Shown in pieces: positions 61,087 through 64,000 of a stretch of DNA of 64,000 bases; the first letter of the stretch is position 1, and each line of letters begins with the position of its first letter. The stretch comes from Jonesiaceae bacterium BS-20 (GTDB taxonomy: Bacteria; Actinomycetota; Actinomycetes; Actinomycetales; Cellulomonadaceae): positions 3,100,001-3,164,000 of the forward strand of contig CP146203.1 of NCBI GenBank assembly GCA_039995105.1, given 5' to 3'. The notes under the pieces were generated by a model. The model was not told the DNA's origin and did not search any database. It saw only the letters and a list, made by a program, of their open reading frames with translations. The position numbers and the translations under genes are program-made.

Positions 61087-63184
61087 CGGATTCAATCCAC
61101 TTGTTCCCCGTCCAATTGATCTACCAACTCCAATTGATCTTGACCCGGATGCTGACCTTTCAGTCCTAGACGACGTCAAGATCTTTGTCCCGCCTACCGA
61201 CCGGAGTCAGTGGCCCGCGTGGCGAGCACAGATCACGCGTTGGGCTGACCAAGCCAAGGAACGCATTGGTTACGACGGCTCTATGTATGACCGCCAGGGC
61301 AGTACGTGGGCGTCCAGTTGCTTCACGGTGGCCCAGGTCTGGCTGTGGGATGAGTTGCTATATGACACGGAGAATAACCGGTTTACACCGGACAAACTGC
61401 TTGCCGATGCCTCAGGTCGGTTGGGTGGTTTTGATGGGGTAGTCCTGTGGCACGCTTACCCCATTATTGGCATCGATGACCGGAATCAATGGGACTATTA
61501 CCGTGATGTACCGGGACTCAAAGATCTGGTGGACTACTTTCACGATCACGGCGTTAAAGTCTTTGTGGATTACAACCCGTGGGATACCGAGACAGCTCGC
61601 GGTGGGCCTGACGCAGAAGAACTGGCGAAAACAATCGCGCAGTTCGAGGCAGACGGAATTTTCCTCGACACCATGCAGAAGGCCGACCCGGAGTTTGTAG
61701 CAACCCTTGAGCGGGCACGCCCGGGGATTGCCCTCGAGGGGGAGTCTAAACTTCCCTTGACCTCTGTTTCTAGTCACGCTTTGTCCTGGGCACAGTGGTT
61801 TGCTGACTCAGAAATTCCCGGTGTGCTGCGGGCCAAGTGGTTTGAGCGTCGGCACATGCAGCACCATATTCGCCGGTGGAACCGGGACCATAGTCAAGAG
61901 CTGCAATCAGCTTGGATCAATGGTGTCGGTGTCATGGTCTGGGAGGTTGTGTTCAGCGCATGGGTGGGCTGGAATGACCGGGACGCGGCAACCCTGAGAC
62001 GGATGCTTCCGGTGCTACGGGCTTTTTCCCACGTACTGCGCGATGGTCAATGGACCCCGCTCGCGCCATTAGCGGACAGAGCGTTTGACGCGAACATATA
62101 TGCCTCACGGTTTGAGTTAGATGGCATTACCCTTTGGACCGCAGTTAACCGCGGGCAAGCCCTTTGGACTGGAGCGATTCTTAATCAGGAGAGCTTTTCG
62201 CCAGAGACCGCCCTTGCCGGTAGCAGATACTTTGACCTAGCCAGCGGCCAAGAACTCCAAGGCTTTGACAGCGAGGTAACTATTCCGGCTGCATCAACGG
62301 GCGGAATCTTACAAGTTGCCGGGGGAGCACCCACACCCGAAAACCTTGTTGAGGTCCTTGCTCAGGTAGCTGCGGTCCGGTGGACCGATGATGCTAGCTT
62401 CCAGCATCGCACGGCTGAGCGTCTCACCGCGTCTACCCCAAATGTTCCGGTAAAGGATGGCGGACAAGGCCTCGATTGTGCGACGGTTACAGCTCCGGCC
62501 GGGGACCATATCTTGACTATTGGGTACCGCATGCGGGAGACCGGAATGTATCAGGGGGCGCCCTACGTCAATGAGTGGAAGCCGCTGCCTCCGCGTTTGC
62601 ATGATGTACGGACCATGGAGATATCGGCGCACTTTGCTCATGCCGTCAAGGTGCAAGCACAAGAGGTCAGCAACGCCGACTTTGCAGAGTTTCTCACGGA
62701 CTCCGGCTACCAACCTAACGAACCACAACGCTTCTTGGCCCATTGGGATACCAACGTAGCCAGCCCGCACGGGTTTGGTGCGCCGGTCCCGGGAACCCTT
62801 GAACAACCGGTCACCTACGTCAACCTTGCCGATGCCCGTGCCTACGCGCACTGGGCAGGTGGCCGTTTGCCTTGTGAGGATGAGTGGCAAGTAGCCGCCC
62901 AAGAAGCATTACGCCCGGGAGCTACGCAGCAGTTTGTGCGCCGCAGTCCGGCCGTATGGAACCTGACCGAGTCCGAGCACAGCGACGGTCGGTCAAGGTT
63001 TGTCATGCTCAAGGGCGGTATGGAATACCAAATTGGGGAAACTGAGTGGTACTTCGATGGGGGAGTGCGCGAACCAGAATTCTCCGCAAAATTCTTGCTG
63101 CCAGGGTTTGGATTAGCCCGCAGCGCCAACATCGGTTTCAGGTGCGCTTGGGATGACCAACCTTTCCAAGGGGTAAACAAATGA
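61079..63184 (+). CDS. Glycosidase-like barrel fused to a SUMF1-type domain
   Basis: 701 residues from ATG 61079 (AAAGGA upstream), overlapping the kinase stop by 8 nt. Residues ~30-420 look like a TIM barrel with a C-terminal beta domain: VVLWHAYPIIG, VKVFVDYNPWD, DGIFLDTMQ (D197) and GIALEGESK (E220/E222) are candidate catalytic strand ends. Residues ~500-690 are an FGE-sulfatase/SUMF1 fold: QEVSNADFAEFL, YVNLADARAYAHWAGGRLPCEDEW and RSANIGFRC. The catalytic cysteines of formylglycine-generating enzyme are absent where expected. I know no described family with this combination. No signal peptide, so it is cytosolic. It may cleave the imported glycoside, with the SUMF1 part binding substrate. 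Confidence 0.75.
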   Translation: MHNGFNPLVPRPIDLPTPIDLDPDADLSVLDDVKIFVPPTDRSQWPAWRAQITRWADQAKERIGYDGSMYDRQGSTWASSCFTVAQVWLWDELLYDTENNRFTPDKLLADASGRLGGFDGVVLWHAYPIIGIDDRNQWDYYRDVPGLKDLVDYFHDHGVKVFVDYNPWDTETARGGPDAEELAKTIAQFEADGIFLDTMQKADPEFVATLERARPGIALEGESKLPLTSVSSHALSWAQWFADSEIPGVLRAKWFERRHMQHHIRRWNRDHSQELQSAWINGVGVMVWEVVFSAWVGWNDRDAATLRRMLPVLRAFSHVLRDGQWTPLAPLADRAFDANIYASRFELDGITLWTAVNRGQALWTGAILNQESFSPETALAGSRYFDLASGQELQGFDSEVTIPAASTGGILQVAGGAPTPENLVEVLAQVAAVRWTDDASFQHRTAERLTASTPNVPVKDGGQGLDCATVTAPAGDHILTIGYRMRETGMYQGAPYVNEWKPLPPRLHDVRTMEISAHFAHAVKVQAQEVSNADFAEFLTDSGYQPNEPQRFLAHWDTNVASPHGFGAPVPGTLEQPVTYVNLADARAYAHWAGGRLPCEDEWQVAAQEALRPGATQQFVRRSPAVWNLTESEHSDGRSRFVMLKGGMEYQIGETEWYFDGGVREPEFSAKFLLPGFGLARSANIGFRCAWDDQPFQGVNK

Positions 63185-64000
63185 GCAATCTTCCTCTCGC
63201 TGACCTGACGGTCCTAGATGTGTCCACACTGTTTGCCGGTCCCATGGCGGCCATGCATTTGGGAGATATGGGTGCCAACGTCATCAAGGTGGAGCACACG
63301 TTGCGTCCGGATCCGTCCCGGGGGCACGGGCCATCTAAGGATGGCCAGAACCTGTGGTGGAAGACGCTGGGACGCAACAAGCGCACCATTCAGATTGACC
63401 TGCACAGCACCGAAGGGCAAGAAGTCCTCCTCAAACTCGTCGCGCAAAGTGACGTAATCATCGAGAATTTCAGGCCTGACACATTAGAAAAATGGAACCT
63501 CGGGTATGACCGCCTCAGCGCAGCCAATCCCGGGTTGGTAATGGCCCGGGTGACGGGATTTGGACAGGTAGGTCCGTACCGTAGGCGGCCTGGTTTTGGC
63601 ACGTTGGCGGAAGCCATGAGTGGCTTTGCCGCAGCGACCGGCCAACCTGACGGTCCACCCACACTCCCGCCATTTGGGTTGGCTGATGGCATTGCATCGC
63701 TCGCTACCGCGTATGCGATCATGACGGCCCTGCACGCCCGGGATACCCCGGGCCAAGGCTACGGTAAAGGTCAGATTGTTGACCTCGCCATTGTCGAGCC
63801 CATGCTGGCTATGCTTGGTCCGCAAATCACAAGGTGGGATCAGTTGGGCACCGCGCAGCCGCGCACCGGAAACCGCTCGGCAAATAACGCACCGCGCAAT
63901 ACCTATGAGACCTCGGACGGCAAATGGGTCGCAGTGTCCACCTCCGCCCAATCCATCGCTGAGAGGGTAATGACACTGGTAGGACGCCCCGATGTGATTA
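63181..64000 (+). CDS. Family III CoA-transferase (CaiB/BaiF), N-terminal part
   Basis: 273 residues before the window edge. The start overlaps the previous stop as ATGA. Family blocks are LTVLDVSTLFAGPMAAMHLG, DMGANVIKVEH, SDVIIENFRPDTLEKWNLGY, and FGLADGIASLATAYA with D169 at the position of the catalytic Asp of formyl-CoA transferase. It moves CoA between carboxylic acids. Its place in a sugar operon suggests that an acid is released from the imported compound and activated. The C terminus and following genes lie outside. Confidence 0.9.
   Translation, partial: MSNLPLADLTVLDVSTLFAGPMAAMHLGDMGANVIKVEHTLRPDPSRGHGPSKDGQNLWWKTLGRNKRTIQIDLHSTEGQEVLLKLVAQSDVIIENFRPDTLEKWNLGYDRLSAANPGLVMARVTGFGQVGPYRRRPGFGTLAEAMSGFAAATGQPDGPPTLPPFGLADGIASLATAYAIMTALHARDTPGQGYGKGQIVDLAIVEPMLAMLGPQITRWDQLGTAQPRTGNRSANNAPRNTYETSDGKWVAVSTSAQSIAERVMTLVGRPDVI

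Noticed and set aside
61079-63184. Annotation as a formylglycine-generating enzyme
   Set aside because: The catalytic cysteine pair is missing, no sulfatase is nearby, and more than half of the protein is a different domain.

Overview
The window is a contiguous stretch of chromosome from a moderately GC-rich Actinomycetota, most likely of the Micrococcales type. This rests on gene order. The blocks trxA/trxB - pseudokinase - murJ - DUF6049 - NUDIX - CCA-adding enzyme and ino1 - PadR - bifunctional PBP - rpsF/ssb/rpsR/rplI - dnaB are both origin-proximal in actinobacteria. LAKTG cell-wall sorting signals, GTG/TTG starts and apparent leaderless genes agree with this. The genus cannot be fixed from sequence reading alone. 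I saw no tRNA, rRNA, CRISPR array, insertion sequence or prophage.

Layout. 0-11 kb: a partial aminotransferase, thioredoxin and its reductase, a carboxylesterase, and a cell-envelope operon (NUDIX, DUF6049, MurJ lipid II flippase, separate membrane pseudokinase), with the divergent tRNA nucleotidyltransferase. 11-19 kb: a CoA-disulfide/persulfide reductase-rhodanese under a CsoR-type palindrome, a NiaP-like transporter, an EI24 protein, an MFS exporter, inositol-phosphate synthase and its PadR neighbour. 19-27 kb: a class A PBP with a PASTA domain, the rpsF-ssb-rpsR-rplI operon, a MATE exporter, a dense cluster of DnaA boxes, and dnaB. 27-35 kb: a CueP-family copper lipoprotein, an acyltransferase, MarR, a NarL-type two-component system divergent from an ABC exporter, and a Ktr/Trk potassium system. 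35-43 kb: a large surface protein with seven VaFE (T-Q ester bond) repeats, a second LAKTG protein, a MarR-like regulator, a MalY-like lyase and a methyltransferase. 43-53 kb: HU, a flippase fused to a kinase-like domain, a DUF308 protein, a CPBP protease, and a copper cluster (csoR-copZ-copA-copC).

53-64 kb holds the most unusual locus. A LacI regulator is followed by an ABC sugar importer (two permeases, lipoprotein binding protein), two different ADP-ribosylglycohydrolase-family proteins, a ribokinase-like kinase, a 701-residue protein joining a glycosidase-like barrel to a SUMF1 fold without the formylglycine-enzyme cysteines, and a family III CoA-transferase cut by the window end. Tight overlaps indicate one operon. 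My inference is import of a glycosylated (perhaps ribosylated) compound, intracellular cleavage, phosphorylation of the sugar and CoA activation of an acidic aglycone. I know of no described pathway with this gene set.

Two themes recur. Kinase-like domains without catalytic residues accompany two envelope flippases (MurJ partner; UPF0104 fusion). Many gene ends carry long, nearly perfect hairpins, often without a T-run.
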